This document shows positions 36,865 to 44,943 of a stretch of 64,000 nucleotides of DNA, one piece after another; the first letter of the stretch is position 1; every line of letters begins with the position of its first letter. Origin of the DNA: Actinokineospora inagensis DSM 44258 (GTDB lineage Bacteria; Actinomycetota; Actinomycetes; Mycobacteriales; Pseudonocardiaceae); NCBI RefSeq assembly GCF_000482865.1, contig NZ_AXWW01000036.1, positions 1 through 64,000 on the forward strand, given 5' to 3'. Under the pieces are notes generated by a model, which was not told the origin of the DNA, did not search any database, and saw nothing but the letters and a program-made list of their open reading frames with translations. The position numbers and the translations under genes are program-made.

Positions 36865-38132
36865 GACCCGCGGCGGCCATCACCGGCATCGGGCTGGTCA
36901 CCCCGGTGGGCCGCAAGCCCGCCGAGGTGTTCGACGCCTTGTGCGCCGGGCGGTCCGGGGTGATCACCCCGCCGCCGGGTCACCCGCTGGCCGGGCTGCT
37001 GGACGCGGCGGGCATCGCCCCGGACATCGACCCGACCGAGGTGATGGACATCAAGTCCGCCAAGGCCGTCGACCGGTTCGTGTTGCAGGCCATGGCCGCG
37101 GCCGACGACGCCATCGCCGACGCCCGCATCACGATCGGCACCGACGTCGATCCCGAGCGGGTCGCGGTGGTCGTCTCGACCGGTGGCGCGGGCCTGGAGA
37201 CCTACGAGCACTTCGCCGCGCAGCGCTGGGAACGTGGCCGCGCGAAGGTGAGCCCGTACCTGTTGCCCGGGATGCTGGCCAACATGGCCGCCGCCCGGAT
37301 CGCGATCAAGTACGGCATCCGCGGCCACAGCGCGTGCATCGCCACCGCCTGCGCGGCGGGCGCCCAGTCGATCGCCGAGGCGCTGCGGCTCATCCGCGGC
37401 GGCGAGGCGGACGTGGTGGTGTGCGGCGGGAGCGACACCGCGTTGCACCCGACGGTGGCGTCCGCGTTCGCCAACGCCTGGGCGCTCGCCCGGGGTTGGG
37501 GCGATGACCCGACGGCCGCGAGCAGGCCGTTCGACAAGCGCCGCAACGGTTTCGTGCTCGGCGAGGGCGCGGGCATCCTGATCGTGGAGCGGTCTGACTT
37601 CGCCGACGCGCGGGGCGCCGCGAGCTACGCCGGTCTGCTCGGCTGGGCGGTCAGCACCGACGCCCACCACCCGACCACCCCCCGACCGGACGGCGCGGGC
37701 GCCGCGTCGGCGATGCGCCGGGCGGTGGCGGACGCGGACCTCACACCGTCCGATGTGGACTACATCAACGCGCACGGTACGTCCACCCCACTCGGCGACG
37801 CCGCGGAGGCCGCCGCCGTGCGCTCGGTGTTCGGCGACGCGAGCCCGCCGGTGAGCTCGATCAAGGCGCTCACCGGGCACATGCTCGGTGGTTCCGGCGC
37901 GGTCGAGGCCGCCGTGACCGCGTTGTCGGTGGCGGGCGGTGTGCTGGCCCCCACGCACAACCTCGACGACCCGGACCCGGAATGCGCGCTCGACCACGTG
38001 CGCGCCGCGCCCCGCCGTGGTCCGGTCCGCGCCGCCCTGTCGAACTCGTTCGCCTTCGGCGGCCACAACGTCAGCCTGCTGATCGGTCAGCCAGGCACCC
38101 GTCTGACCCGCACCACCACACCAGCGGTCTGA
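36861..38132 (+). CDS. Beta-ketoacyl-ACP synthase II-type, complete active site
   Basis: A 423-aa FabF-like condensing enzyme. Cys164 (CIATACAAGAQS), His305 (YINAHGTSTPLGD), Lys335 and His340 (SIKALTGHMLGGSG) form the normal Cys-His-His set, and SNSFAFGGHNVSLLI ends the fold. It starts MRPAAAITGIGLVTPVG. It is the only ketosynthase of the cluster with a fully conventional elongating active site, so it is the best candidate for a Claisen extension from malonyl-ACP. No ketoreductase or dehydratase is encoded nearby, so a beta-keto product would stay unreduced unless enzymes from elsewhere help. Confidence 0.93.
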   Translation: MRPAAAITGIGLVTPVGRKPAEVFDALCAGRSGVITPPPGHPLAGLLDAAGIAPDIDPTEVMDIKSAKAVDRFVLQAMAAADDAIADARITIGTDVDPERVAVVVSTGGAGLETYEHFAAQRWERGRAKVSPYLLPGMLANMAAARIAIKYGIRGHSACIATACAAGAQSIAEALRLIRGGEADVVVCGGSDTALHPTVASAFANAWALARGWGDDPTAASRPFDKRRNGFVLGEGAGILIVERSDFADARGAASYAGLLGWAVSTDAHHPTTPRPDGAGAASAMRRAVADADLTPSDVDYINAHGTSTPLGDAAEAAAVRSVFGDASPPVSSIKALTGHMLGGSGAVEAAVTALSVAGGVLAPTHNLDDPDPECALDHVRAAPRRGPVRAALSNSFAFGGHNVSLLIGQPGTRLTRTTTPAV

Positions 38133-38163
38133 ACCAAGTCCACCGCCACCCGAAGGTCCAACC

Positions 38164-39177
38164 ATGCATGTGCAAGCCATAGACCATGTCGAGTTCTACG
38201 TCGGCGACGCCGACGAGGTCGCCGCCAAGCTGCGCGCCGAGTACGGGTTCCGGCTGCACGGGTGGTTGCGCCGACCGGACCAGCACTCGGTCCTGCTCCG
38301 CCAGGGCGCGATCCGGGTGCTGCTGACTTCCGCGCGCGAGGACGACCACCCGGCCGCCGCCTACGTCGCCGAGCACGGTGACGGCCTGGCCACGGTCGCG
38401 TTGTCCACCGACGACCCCGAAGCGGCCTACGCCGAGGCGGTGGCACGCGGCGCGGACGCGCACGGCGAGCGGATCACCGGCTTCGGCGACGTCAGCCACG
38501 TGTTCGTCCGACCGGACACGCTGCTCGACGCGGTGGAGCTCGCGCCGGACGAGCAGGAGTCCACTCTGGACCTGCTGGAGGCCATCGACCACGTGGCGGT
38601 CTGCGTCGCGCCGGGCGAGCTGGACCCGACGGTGGAGTACTACGAGAAGGTCCTCGGCTTCAAGCAGATCTTCGAGGAGCACATCGAGGTCGGCGGCCAG
38701 GCGATGAACTCCAAGGTGGTGCAGAGCGTGTCCAAGGAGGTCACACTGACCATCCTGGAGCCGGACACCACCGCCGAGCCCGGCCAGATCGACGACTTCC
38801 TGGCCGCCCACCACGGACCCGGTGTGCAGCACCTGGCGTTCCGCACCGACGACATCGCGCTCGCCGTGCGCACCCTCGGCGAGCGCGGGGTCGGCTTCCT
38901 GAGCACCCCGGGCGGCTACTACGACGCGCTCGCCGAGCGCTTCGAGCACGTGGCCGTCCCGGTGGAGCAGTTGCGGGAGCTCAACATCCTGGTCGACCAG
39001 GACAACGAGGGCGAGCTGTTCCAGATCTTCACCCAGACCACCCACCCCCGCCGCACCCTGTTCTTCGAGGTGATCGAACGCCTCGGCGCGTTGACCTTCG
39101 GCAGCGCCAACATCAAGGCGCTCTACCAGGCCGTGGAACGCGACCGGCGCGACCCGGCACAAGGAGCCACCCAGTGA
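38164..39177 (+). CDS. hmaS: 4-hydroxymandelate synthase
   Basis: A 337-aa Fe(II) dioxygenase of the HPPD/HmaS fold. It converts 4-hydroxyphenylpyruvate to 4-hydroxymandelate with loss of CO2. The iron ligands are His143 (AIDHVAVCV), His223 (GVQHLAFRTDD) and Glu302 (LFFEVIERLGA). The stretch AMNSKVVQSVSKEVTLTILE matches the HmaS type rather than HPPD. The C-terminal TFGSANIKALYQAVERD is also as in HmaS. The start ATG 38164 lies 31 bp after the KS gene, and the stop overlaps the next gene by 4 bp. Together with hmo it supplies 4-hydroxybenzoylformate. The aminotransferase that would make 4-hydroxyphenylglycine is absent. Confidence 0.92.
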   Translation: MHVQAIDHVEFYVGDADEVAAKLRAEYGFRLHGWLRRPDQHSVLLRQGAIRVLLTSAREDDHPAAAYVAEHGDGLATVALSTDDPEAAYAEAVARGADAHGERITGFGDVSHVFVRPDTLLDAVELAPDEQESTLDLLEAIDHVAVCVAPGELDPTVEYYEKVLGFKQIFEEHIEVGGQAMNSKVVQSVSKEVTLTILEPDTTAEPGQIDDFLAAHHGPGVQHLAFRTDDIALAVRTLGERGVGFLSTPGGYYDALAERFEHVAVPVEQLRELNILVDQDNEGELFQIFTQTTHPRRTLFFEVIERLGALTFGSANIKALYQAVERDRRDPAQGATQ

Positions 39178-40085
39178 CCGCCGAACTCACCGACCAGTTC
39201 GCCCTGACCGAGGCCGAGCGGGCGCTGCTGCCCACCGACGACGAGGTCGCCCAGTACGCGGCGCACGGGTGGTACCTGTCCCGCAAGCTGTTCACCGACA
39301 GCGAGATCGACGCCCTGGTCGAGGCCACCGAGCGGTTCTACGCCGGGCACACCGACCGCAGGCTGCCGCTGCGGCCGCCGAACCTGGCCTACTGGACCCC
39401 CGAGAAGGGCGATGTCCAGCGGCACAACGACTACATCCACTACGAGAGCGACGAGGTCGCCGCGATCCTGCGCAAACCGCTGCTCGGCGCGGTCGCCGCC
39501 CGACTGGCCCAGGCCGACGAGATCCGGGTCTGGCAGAGCACCCTGATCTTCAAGCCGCCGCGCCCGGAGGAGGCGTCCAACCAGGTCCCCTGGCACATGG
39601 ACCGGCACTACTGGCAGACCTGCGCCTCCGAGCGGATGCTGACCGCGTTCATCCCGTTCCACGACTGCGACGAGCGGATGGGCACCATCACCATGGTCGA
39701 CGGCAGCCACGCCTGGACCGAGGTCCCCGGCGACGACTCGACCCGGCACTTCGCCCAGCGCGACCGGGCCGAGCTGGAGGAGCTGCTGGCGGCCAACGCC
39801 GCGCACAACGGCGCCGAGGTGCGCAAGGTCCCGATGATCATCCCCAAGGGCCACGTCAGCTTCCACCACTGCCGCACCTACCACGGCAGCGGCGCGAACC
39901 TGGCCGACGTGCCGCGCCGGGCCGTCTCGCTGCACCTGCAGGACGGCGACAACCGGTTCCGCCCGTTCCTCAAGCCGGACGGCACGCCGGTTTTCTACAA
40001 CCACGACGTGCTGGTCCGCCGAACCGAGGACGGCCTGCCCGACTACGCCGACCAGAACTACTGCCCGACCCTGTGGCGGAAGTGA
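39174..40085 (+). CDS. PhyH-family Fe(II)/2-oxoglutarate dioxygenase
   Basis: A 303-aa double-stranded beta-helix oxygenase. The facial triad is visible as His141/Asp143 in VPWHMDRHYWQ and His237 in RTYHGSGANLA; Arg249 (PRRAVSL) would bind 2-oxoglutarate. It starts with GTG in a 4-bp overlap with hmaS and ends the operon before a strong terminator. The family hydroxylates, halogenates or desaturates small molecules or carrier-bound acyl/aminoacyl groups. The Asp in HMD means hydroxylation rather than halogenation (halogenases have Gly/Ala there). The substrate is unknown. Confidence 0.88.
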   Translation: MTAELTDQFALTEAERALLPTDDEVAQYAAHGWYLSRKLFTDSEIDALVEATERFYAGHTDRRLPLRPPNLAYWTPEKGDVQRHNDYIHYESDEVAAILRKPLLGAVAARLAQADEIRVWQSTLIFKPPRPEEASNQVPWHMDRHYWQTCASERMLTAFIPFHDCDERMGTITMVDGSHAWTEVPGDDSTRHFAQRDRAELEELLAANAAHNGAEVRKVPMIIPKGHVSFHHCRTYHGSGANLADVPRRAVSLHLQDGDNRFRPFLKPDGTPVFYNHDVLVRRTEDGLPDYADQNYCPTLWRK

Positions 40086-40120
40086 AGACGGAGGTCAGTA
40101 AATAACCTGTTCTGGATAGA

Positions 40121-40157
40121 CGGAAACAGCCCGGTTTGCCGAACCGGGCTGTTTCCG
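40121..40157 (+). terminator. Terminator of the 31.6-40.1 kb operon
   Basis: Perfect 16-bp arms (CGGAAACAGCCCGGTT and its complement) with a 5-nt loop, 36 bp after the dioxygenase stop codon. The symmetric sequence can work in both directions. Confidence 0.85.
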
Positions 40158-40193
40158 CTGCCTTAAGCGGGTGCGGTTTCGGCATAAAGAAAC

Positions 40194-40223
40194 GGGCCTC
40201 GGGAGAACATTCTCCCGAGGCCC
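40194..40223 (-). terminator. Terminator of the ACP-GT-ABC operon
   Basis: Perfect 14-bp arms GGGCCTCGGGAGAA / TTCTCCCGAGGCCC around a 2-nt centre, 17 bp beyond the permease stop codon. On the minus strand TTTCTTTATG follows, giving a partial U-tract. With the preceding hairpin it insulates the convergent operons. Confidence 0.85.
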
Positions 40224-40239
40224 GTGAATTCTCGCCCCG

Positions 40240-41004
40240 TCAGCGCACCTGGCGGGCGAACATCCGGGTGGCCCAGGTGACCGTGAGCGCGGCCAGCGCG
40301 ACCACGATCAGCATGCCGAGCCAGACCGACGTGTCGCCGGGGTTGCCGGTGAACAGCGCCCGGGTGCCGTTGGTGGTCCAGTAGATCGGGTTCCACTCGG
40401 CGATGGTGACCAGCCAGCCCGGGGCCAGCGTCAGCGGCAGCAGCACCCCGCTGAGCAGCGACAACGGCTGCGAGACGCTGTTGATCAGCGGGCCGAGCGC
40501 GGCCGGGGACGGGATCAGCATCGCCATCGCGTAGGACAGCGCGCAGGCCATCAGGGCCATCAGGGCCAGCATCACGTACGCCAGCAGCACCCAGCCGATC
40601 TCCACCGTCAGCCCGAACGGCAGCGCGACGATGGTGATCACCACCGCCTGCCCCATCAGGGTGGTGACCTCGGAGAACGCCCGGCCCAGGATCAGCGCGG
40701 TGCGGCTCACCGGGGTCACCCTGGACCGCTCGATCACCCCCGAGCGCAGCTCGCCGAGCAGTTGGAACCCGGCGAAGAAGCCGCTGAGCAGCACCAACAC
40801 CACCAGCAGGCCCGGCACGTAGATCCGGTAGGCGTCGGCGTAGGTCCGCGCGCCCGCGGAGGCCAGCGCGTTCTTCAGCAGCGGGGCGAACAGCAGCAGG
40901 TACGCGATCGGCTGCAAGAACCCGATCACCAGGCGGGCGGGTGTGCGCCACACCAGCAGCAGTTGGCGGGTGTAGACCAGCCACGTGTCGCGGAGGAACT
41001 TCAT
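40240..41004 (-). CDS. ABC-2 type transporter permease (DrrB-like)
   Basis: A 254-aa membrane protein with six hydrophobic helices and an ABC-2 signature (PGLLVVLVLLSGFFAGFQLL ... ELRSGVIERSRVTPVSR), as in the daunorubicin resistance permease DrrB. It forms the membrane part of the exporter with the ATPase encoded 11 bp upstream. It is last in a four-gene minus-strand operon (ACP, glycosyltransferase, ATPase, permease). It probably exports the cluster's product and gives self-resistance. Confidence 0.92.
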   Translation of the reverse strand: MKFLRDTWLVYTRQLLLVWRTPARLVIGFLQPIAYLLLFAPLLKNALASAGARTYADAYRIYVPGLLVVLVLLSGFFAGFQLLGELRSGVIERSRVTPVSRTALILGRAFSEVTTLMGQAVVITIVALPFGLTVEIGWVLLAYVMLALMALMACALSYAMAMLIPSPAALGPLINSVSQPLSLLSGVLLPLTLAPGWLVTIAEWNPIYWTTNGTRALFTGNPGDTSVWLGMLIVVALAALTVTWATRMFARQVR

Positions 41005-41015
41005 CGGGGGATCTC

Positions 41016-41969
41016 CTACTTGTCCCGGAGCGAGCGGCCGGTCTTGATCAGGAACACGTCGTCGAGGCTGGGCCGGTGCAGTTCGACCGTGTCGAAGTGG
41101 ATGTCGCCGCCGTCGAGCGCCCGCATGATCTGCGGCATCGCGGTGGCGCCGTCGTCGACGTAGAGGCGCAGGCCGTCGTCGCCAAGCTCCAGGTTGTGCA
41201 CGTAGTCGCGGCCGGTCAGCAGCTCCGCGGCACGCGGGCCGTCCCCGTTGAGGCCGACGGTGACCACGTCACCGGCCACCCCGTGCTTGAGCTCGGTCGG
41301 GGTGCCCAGTGCCACGATCTCGCCGTGGTCGATGATCGCGATCCGGTCGCACAGCGCGTCGGCCTCCTCCAGGTAGTGCGTGGTGAGGAAGACGGTCATG
41401 CCCGCGTCGCGCAGCCTGCGCACCTCGTCCCACAGGTGCGCCCGGGACTGCGGGTCGAGGCCGGTGGTGGGCTCGTCCAGGAACAGCACCTTCGGCCGGT
41501 GGATGATGCCCATGGCGATGTCGACCCGGCGGCGCTGACCACCGGAGTACGTGCGGCACTGCCGGTCGGCGAACTCGGTGAGCTCGAACGACGCCAGCGC
41601 CTCCTCGGTCCGCTGCACCGCCTCGGTCTTGTGCATCCCGTACATCCGCGCCTGCAGCACCAACTCCTCGCGCGCGGTGACCTCGTCGGTCGTGGTGCCG
41701 CCCTGCGGGACGTAGCCGACCTTGGTGCGTACGGCGGCCGGGTCTTTGCGCAGGTCGGCGCCCGCGATGACGGCGTGGCCGTCGTCGGGTTCGAGCAGCG
41801 TGCACAGGATGCGGGCGGTGGTCGTCTTGCCCGCGCCGTTGGGGCCGAGGAAGCCGAAGATCTCCCCCTCGGCGACCGACAGGTCGACGCCGCGGACGGC
41901 CTCGACGGTTCGGGTCTTGCGCCGTTTGCCCAGCGTGAAGGACTTGCGCAGTCCCTTGACCTCGATCAT
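41016..41969 (-). CDS. ABC transporter ATP-binding protein (DrrA-like)
   Basis: A 317-aa ATPase: Walker A GPNGAGKTTT, signature YSGGQRRRVDIAM, Walker B VLFLDEPTTGLD, H-loop LTTHYLEEAD. The C-terminal domain after ~residue 230 is typical of DrrA-type drug exporters. ATG 41969 (MIEVKGLRKSFTLG) is chosen over upstream in-frame starts because the ATPase domain begins there and it overlaps the glycosyltransferase stop by ATGA. The RBS is CAGGAG. It powers the ABC-2 permease encoded downstream. Confidence 0.93.
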   Translation of the reverse strand: MIEVKGLRKSFTLGKRRKTRTVEAVRGVDLSVAEGEIFGFLGPNGAGKTTTARILCTLLEPDDGHAVIAGADLRKDPAAVRTKVGYVPQGGTTTDEVTAREELVLQARMYGMHKTEAVQRTEEALASFELTEFADRQCRTYSGGQRRRVDIAMGIIHRPKVLFLDEPTTGLDPQSRAHLWDEVRRLRDAGMTVFLTTHYLEEADALCDRIAIIDHGEIVALGTPTELKHGVAGDVVTVGLNGDGPRAAELLTGRDYVHNLELGDDGLRLYVDDGATAMPQIMRALDGGDIHFDTVELHRPSLDDVFLIKTGRSLRDK

Positions 41970-43144
41970 GACGTGCTCCTGCTCAGGCCGGCTGCTGCCG
42001 GCAACCGGGTGGTCAGGTCCACCAGCGCCGCCGCGGCGGCGTCGGCTCCGCCCGCCTCGGCGAACGACTCGCGGACCTTGGCGGCGGCGGCCCGGTAGCC
42101 CGGGTCGCCGAGGACTTCGGTGACGGCGGCGCGCAGCAGGCCCGCGTCGGCGCGGGCGAAACCGGCCCGCACCCCCGCCCCGGCCGCGACCACGCCGTTC
42201 GCGTTGATCGGCTGGTCGTGCCGGATGGGCGCCACGACCAGCGGGACCCCGTGTGCCAGCGATTCGCACACCGTGTTGAGGCCGCCGTGCGAGACGACCA
42301 GGTCCACGTGCGGCAGCAGCGCCAGCATCGGCACCCTGGTCCGCGCGACCAGGTGCGGGGGGAGGTCGGGCAGCGTCTCCGGCGGCGCGACGAACACGCC
42401 CTGCAGCCGGTCGCCCAGCGGTGCCAACGCCGTGACCATCTCGTTGAGGAAGCGGGCGGACACGTCGTCGGCGAGCGTGCCCACGGAGACCAGCACGTGC
42501 TGTTTGCCCTGGTCGAACCAGTCGAACGGGAACTCGGGCTGGCCGTGCCTCGGCGCCAGCACCGGGCCGACCCCCAGGATGCCCACGGGTAGGGCAGGGG
42601 TGACCGCGGGTGTGGTGCAGGCGAGGACCAGGTGCGGGGAGTAGCGCAGGTCGAAGAACTCGTCGGCGGGCATCCCGGCCTTGTCCCAGAGGTGCCGCAT
42701 CCGGCCGTGCAGCCAGGCGTGCACCTTCGGCAGGTCCGCCAGCGGTTCACCCAGTTCCATGGTCGACGCCGCCAGGGTCGCCCACGGCACCCCGAGGCGG
42801 TGCGCGGCTATCGCCCCCGCGGGGGAATGTTGGTCGACGACCACGACGTCCGGCCGCCACTCGGCGACGGCCTTCTCCACGGCCGGGAGGCTGAACCGGG
42901 CGAACGGCACGATGAACCGGTCCCACACCGACCGCACCGCCGCGAGCCCGTGGTCCGACTGCGGGCGGTGCAGCCGGGTACCGGTGGGGAAGATCGTCGC
43001 GGCCGGGCCGAGCAGCGGGCGCAGGTGCAACTCCGGACCGCACCAGGCGACCTGGTCGCCGCGCCCGACCAGCGCCGCGGCCAGGCCGATGGTGGGGTTG
43101 ACGTGCCCGGCCAACGGCGGCACCACGAACAGGAACCGGCTCAT
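41966..43144 (-). CDS. GT-B (GT1, MGT-like) glycosyltransferase
   Basis: A 392-aa glycosyltransferase. The N-terminal acceptor domain begins MSRFLFVVPPLAGHVNPTIG, with the catalytic His in GHVNP. The donor-binding motif is VVSHGGLNTVCESLAHGVPL ... PIRHDQPINANGV. Such enzymes transfer activated sugars to macrolide, aromatic or phenolic products, or inactivate them. No deoxysugar genes are in the window, so the donor is probably a common NDP-sugar. It is placed between a carrier protein and an exporter, so it may make a glycosylated, protected export form. It is coupled to both neighbours by 4-bp overlaps. Confidence 0.92.
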   Translation of the reverse strand: MSRFLFVVPPLAGHVNPTIGLAAALVGRGDQVAWCGPELHLRPLLGPAATIFPTGTRLHRPQSDHGLAAVRSVWDRFIVPFARFSLPAVEKAVAEWRPDVVVVDQHSPAGAIAAHRLGVPWATLAASTMELGEPLADLPKVHAWLHGRMRHLWDKAGMPADEFFDLRYSPHLVLACTTPAVTPALPVGILGVGPVLAPRHGQPEFPFDWFDQGKQHVLVSVGTLADDVSARFLNEMVTALAPLGDRLQGVFVAPPETLPDLPPHLVARTRVPMLALLPHVDLVVSHGGLNTVCESLAHGVPLVVAPIRHDQPINANGVVAAGAGVRAGFARADAGLLRAAVTEVLGDPGYRAAAAKVRESFAEAGGADAAAAALVDLTTRLPAAAGLSRSTS

Positions 43145-43404
43145 GCCCGCTGTTCCACGTAGGCGACGACCTGGCCGACGGTGAACCCGGTGATCTCGTC
43201 CAACTCCAGTCCGCGCACGTGCCCGGCCAGGTCGACCCGGTCGCCGTAGCGGGCGGTCAGGGTCGCGCCGACCCGGGTCAGGTCGATGCTGTCGAAACGC
43301 AGGTCGCCCTCCAGCGTGGCATTCGGCGTAATTTCCGGCGGACATCCGCCGCACGGCCCGACCACCTCCCGGAGTATTCCCGCGACTTCGTCGAAAAGCG
43401 CCAT
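43141..43404 (-). CDS. Acyl carrier protein (third of the cluster)
   Basis: An 87-aa carrier protein: MALFDEVAGILREVVG ..., with the phosphopantetheine Ser in LRFDSIDLTRVG and a C-terminal helix ITGFTVGQVVAYVEQ. ATG 43404 has GGAGGT 7 bp upstream; the in-frame start at 43449 lacks this. Two Cys residues (GPCGGCPP) lie in loop 1, which is unusual. It overlaps the glycosyltransferase start by 4 bp. A carrier coupled to a glycosyltransferase and exporter suggests that carrier-bound material may be tailored, or that this ACP serves the divergent operon. Confidence 0.88.
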   Translation of the reverse strand: MALFDEVAGILREVVGPCGGCPPEITPNATLEGDLRFDSIDLTRVGATLTARYGDRVDLAGHVRGLELDEITGFTVGQVVAYVEQRA

Positions 43405-43506
43405 CGCGCGACCTCCAAACCCCGCCGGTTGCGCGCCAAGGTACCGCACCCCGGTCGGGCCGTCACGAACATTCTCGGCGGAGGGGAATGCTCGGCAACT
43501 GGAGTA

Positions 43507-43536
43507 TTGACACTTTCACCACTCGATACCAAGAAT
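43507..43536 (+). promoter_or_regulatory. Putative promoter of the 43.6-52 kb operon
   Basis: TTGACA at 43507-43512, 18-bp spacer, AAGAAT at 43531-43536, about 40 bp before the first start codon, in an intergenic gap of 171 bp that is clearly less GC-rich than its surroundings. The opposite promoter for the ACP-GT-ABC operon must lie in the same gap. Confidence 0.45.
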
Positions 43537-43575
43537 GCCTGCGCAAGCAGCTCAATGCGGCGGGGGTAAAGCGGG

Positions 43576-44943
43576 ATGACGAACGAGGTCCTCGTCGATT
43601 TCCACGGTCAGGGTGCCGGGGTCGGTGAGCTGACCTGGGGGCAGCGCACCGTGTGGCGGACGGTGGTCAAGACCGGCCACTCGGAGACCATGGGCGGGGT
43701 CACCCCGGTGCCACCGGGGACCACCGTGCAGCAGTCGGCCGGGGTGTTGCGCTACGTCATGGGTCGGCACCAGTCGCTGCGCACCCGGCTGGTGTTCGAC
43801 GGCCAGGACGGCGGCCCGCGGCAACGGGTGTACGACAGCGGCCGGATCGGCATGGCGGTCGTCGAGGCCGGGGCGGACGACCCGGGCGAGGTCGCCGAAC
43901 GGGTCCGCCGCGACTACGAGGACGCCGACTTCGACTACGAGCACGAGTGGCCGGTCCGGATGGCGGTGATCACCAAGGACGGCACGCCGACCCACTCGGT
44001 CGCGGTCTACAACCACCTGGCCATCGACGCGCACGGCCTGGACGCGCTGATCGCCGACCTGTCCACGATGGACCGCACGAACTTCGGGCCGACCGTGCCA
44101 CTGGACGCCACCCAGCCGCTGGCCCTCGCCGAGCAACAACGCAAGCCGAACGTGCTGCGCAACAGCGAGGCCGCCCTGCGCTACTGGGAGCGGGTGCTGC
44201 GCACCGTCTCGCCCAAGCGGGTCGAGGGGGAGTCCGACGACCACCGCTCGCCCCGGTTCGGCGACGTGGCGCTGACCTCGCCCGCCGCCGCGCTCGCCAC
44301 CCGGGCCATCGCGGTCCGGCTGGGCATCGACACCTCACCGGTGCTGCTCGCCGCGTACGCCTGCGCGTTGGCGCGCACTGTCGGCAACAACCCGGTGGCC
44401 GTGCAGATCGCGGTGAACAACCGGTTCCGGCAGAGCCTGCTCGGCTCGGTGTGCACGATGGCGCAGACCTGCCCGCTGATGGTGGACGTCGCCGACATCG
44501 GGTTCGCCGAGGCCGTGCACCGCGCCCGCCAGGCGACCATGGTCACCTACAAGTACGCCTACTACGACCCGGAGAAGCGCGCGGCCATGGTCGCCGCGGT
44601 CGCCGAGGACCTGGGTGGACCGGTCGAGATGGACACCTACTTCAACGACCGCCGCCCACCCGGCCGGGCCGAGCAGTCGCTCACCGCCCCCGACCCGGCG
44701 GAGATCACCGCCGCCCGCGGCCGCACCGGGCACGAGTGGGTCCGGTGGACCGACGTGGACCAGCCCTTGCTGTACATGGACATCGACGAGGCGATGGACG
44801 GGACGGAGGCGCTCGTGTTCACCCTGACCGGCGACACGCACCGGGTCGCCCCGGCGGCGCTGCTCGGGTTGCTCCAGGAGGTCGAGACCGTCCTGGTCGA
44901 CGCCGCGCTCGACCCGGGGGCCGGGACCGGGGTCAAGTCGTGA
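43576..44943 (+). CDS. Free-standing condensation-domain protein 1
   Basis: A 455-aa protein with the fold signatures of NRPS condensation/acyltransferase domains: ELTWGQRTVW near the start (C1), RHQSLRTRL (C2), and VYNHLAIDAHGLD in place of HHxxxDG (C3), with the catalytic His147 and Asp151 retained and Asn146 at the first His. It also has FNDRRPPGR. No adenylation or carrier domain is fused. It has a paralogue at 50.6 kb, so two separate amide- or ester-forming steps between carrier-bound groups are likely. The stop overlaps the next start (GTGA). It is the first gene of the right-hand operon. Confidence 0.83.
   Translation: MTNEVLVDFHGQGAGVGELTWGQRTVWRTVVKTGHSETMGGVTPVPPGTTVQQSAGVLRYVMGRHQSLRTRLVFDGQDGGPRQRVYDSGRIGMAVVEAGADDPGEVAERVRRDYEDADFDYEHEWPVRMAVITKDGTPTHSVAVYNHLAIDAHGLDALIADLSTMDRTNFGPTVPLDATQPLALAEQQRKPNVLRNSEAALRYWERVLRTVSPKRVEGESDDHRSPRFGDVALTSPAAALATRAIAVRLGIDTSPVLLAAYACALARTVGNNPVAVQIAVNNRFRQSLLGSVCTMAQTCPLMVDVADIGFAEAVHRARQATMVTYKYAYYDPEKRAAMVAAVAEDLGGPVEMDTYFNDRRPPGRAEQSLTAPDPAEITAARGRTGHEWVRWTDVDQPLLYMDIDEAMDGTEALVFTLTGDTHRVAPAALLGLLQEVETVLVDAALDPGAGTGVKS

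Noticed and set aside
38164-39177. Annotation as 4-hydroxyphenylpyruvate dioxygenase (HPPD)
   Set aside because: The AMNSKVVQS and VTLTILEPD stretches and the C-terminus match HmaS, and an Hmo-type oxidase is in the same cluster.
30216-39177. Glycopeptide or Hpg-peptide cluster
   Set aside because: HmaS and Hmo are present but no HpgT, no modular NRPS and no P450 cross-linking enzymes are in the window.
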